From Cellvibrionaceae bacterium (lineage in GTDB: Bacteria > Pseudomonadota > Gammaproteobacteria > Pseudomonadales > Cellvibrionaceae), in contig JAGKXA010000048.1 of assembly GCA_021151615.1 (NCBI GenBank), positions 1 through 23,088 of the forward strand: a stretch of DNA of 23,088 nt, given 5' to 3'. Positions 23,083 to 23,088 of this stretch are shown here, one piece after another (positions within the stretch are counted from its first letter, which is position 1; every line of letters starts with the position of its first letter). The translations under genes were made by a program, and so were the position numbers. Below the pieces are notes generated by a model that was given only the letters and a program-made list of their open reading frames with translations, was not told the DNA's origin and ran no database searches.

Positions 23083-23088
23083 GGTTGA

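Noticed and set aside
1..23088. An undescribed multi-gene system (defence, biosynthetic or mobile)
   Set aside because: All substantial genes belong to known housekeeping families in common arrangements. The only accessory-like feature is the small inverted-repeat element at 19105-19265.

Overview
The window carries the housekeeping chromosome of a gammaproteobacterium, most likely of the Cellvibrio/Pseudomonas side of the group. This is inferred from gene content: a fused nuoCD gene, a NuoG whose Fe-S cysteines fall on E. coli residue numbers, a methylthioinosine phosphorylase of the type known from Pseudomonas aeruginosa, and csiV directly behind mfd. All protein-coding genes look intact. 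I found no tRNA or rRNA gene, CRISPR array, prophage or complete insertion sequence.

Left part (1-4370), rightward genes. htpG (Hsp90) sits behind a -10 box of the heat-shock sigma factor type at the window edge and ends in a strong terminator. Next comes a tight three-gene cluster: mgsA (methylglyoxal synthase), a hypoxanthine-guanine phosphoribosyltransferase and an S-methyl-5'-thioinosine phosphorylase. The last enzyme releases hypoxanthine, the substrate of the second, so the pair forms a short salvage route for the by-product of polyamine synthesis. A single-domain cold-shock protein follows, with a leader that can form a hairpin.

Middle part (4321-9379). A bidirectional terminator, extended by a degenerate array of about 18-base T-rich units, separates csp from the convergent leftward pair mfd (transcription-repair coupling factor) and csiV (periplasmic peptidoglycan-binding accessory protein). 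The 460-base space between mfd and nuoA must hold the two divergent promoters. It contains two sets of short direct repeats.

Right part (9380-23088). This is the nuo operon, nuoA, B, CD, E, F, G, H, I, J, K, L, M, encoding respiratory complex I. Most junctions are tight or overlapping (ATGA at E/F and K/L, TAATG at G/H). nuoN is expected just past the right edge. The clear exception is a 237-base gap between nuoJ and nuoK. It holds a 153-base element with 16-base terminal inverted repeats (one mismatch) flanked by TTAA on both sides: a MITE-like, non-autonomous transposon remnant inside the operon. This is the most unusual structure in the window. No new multi-gene system was found.
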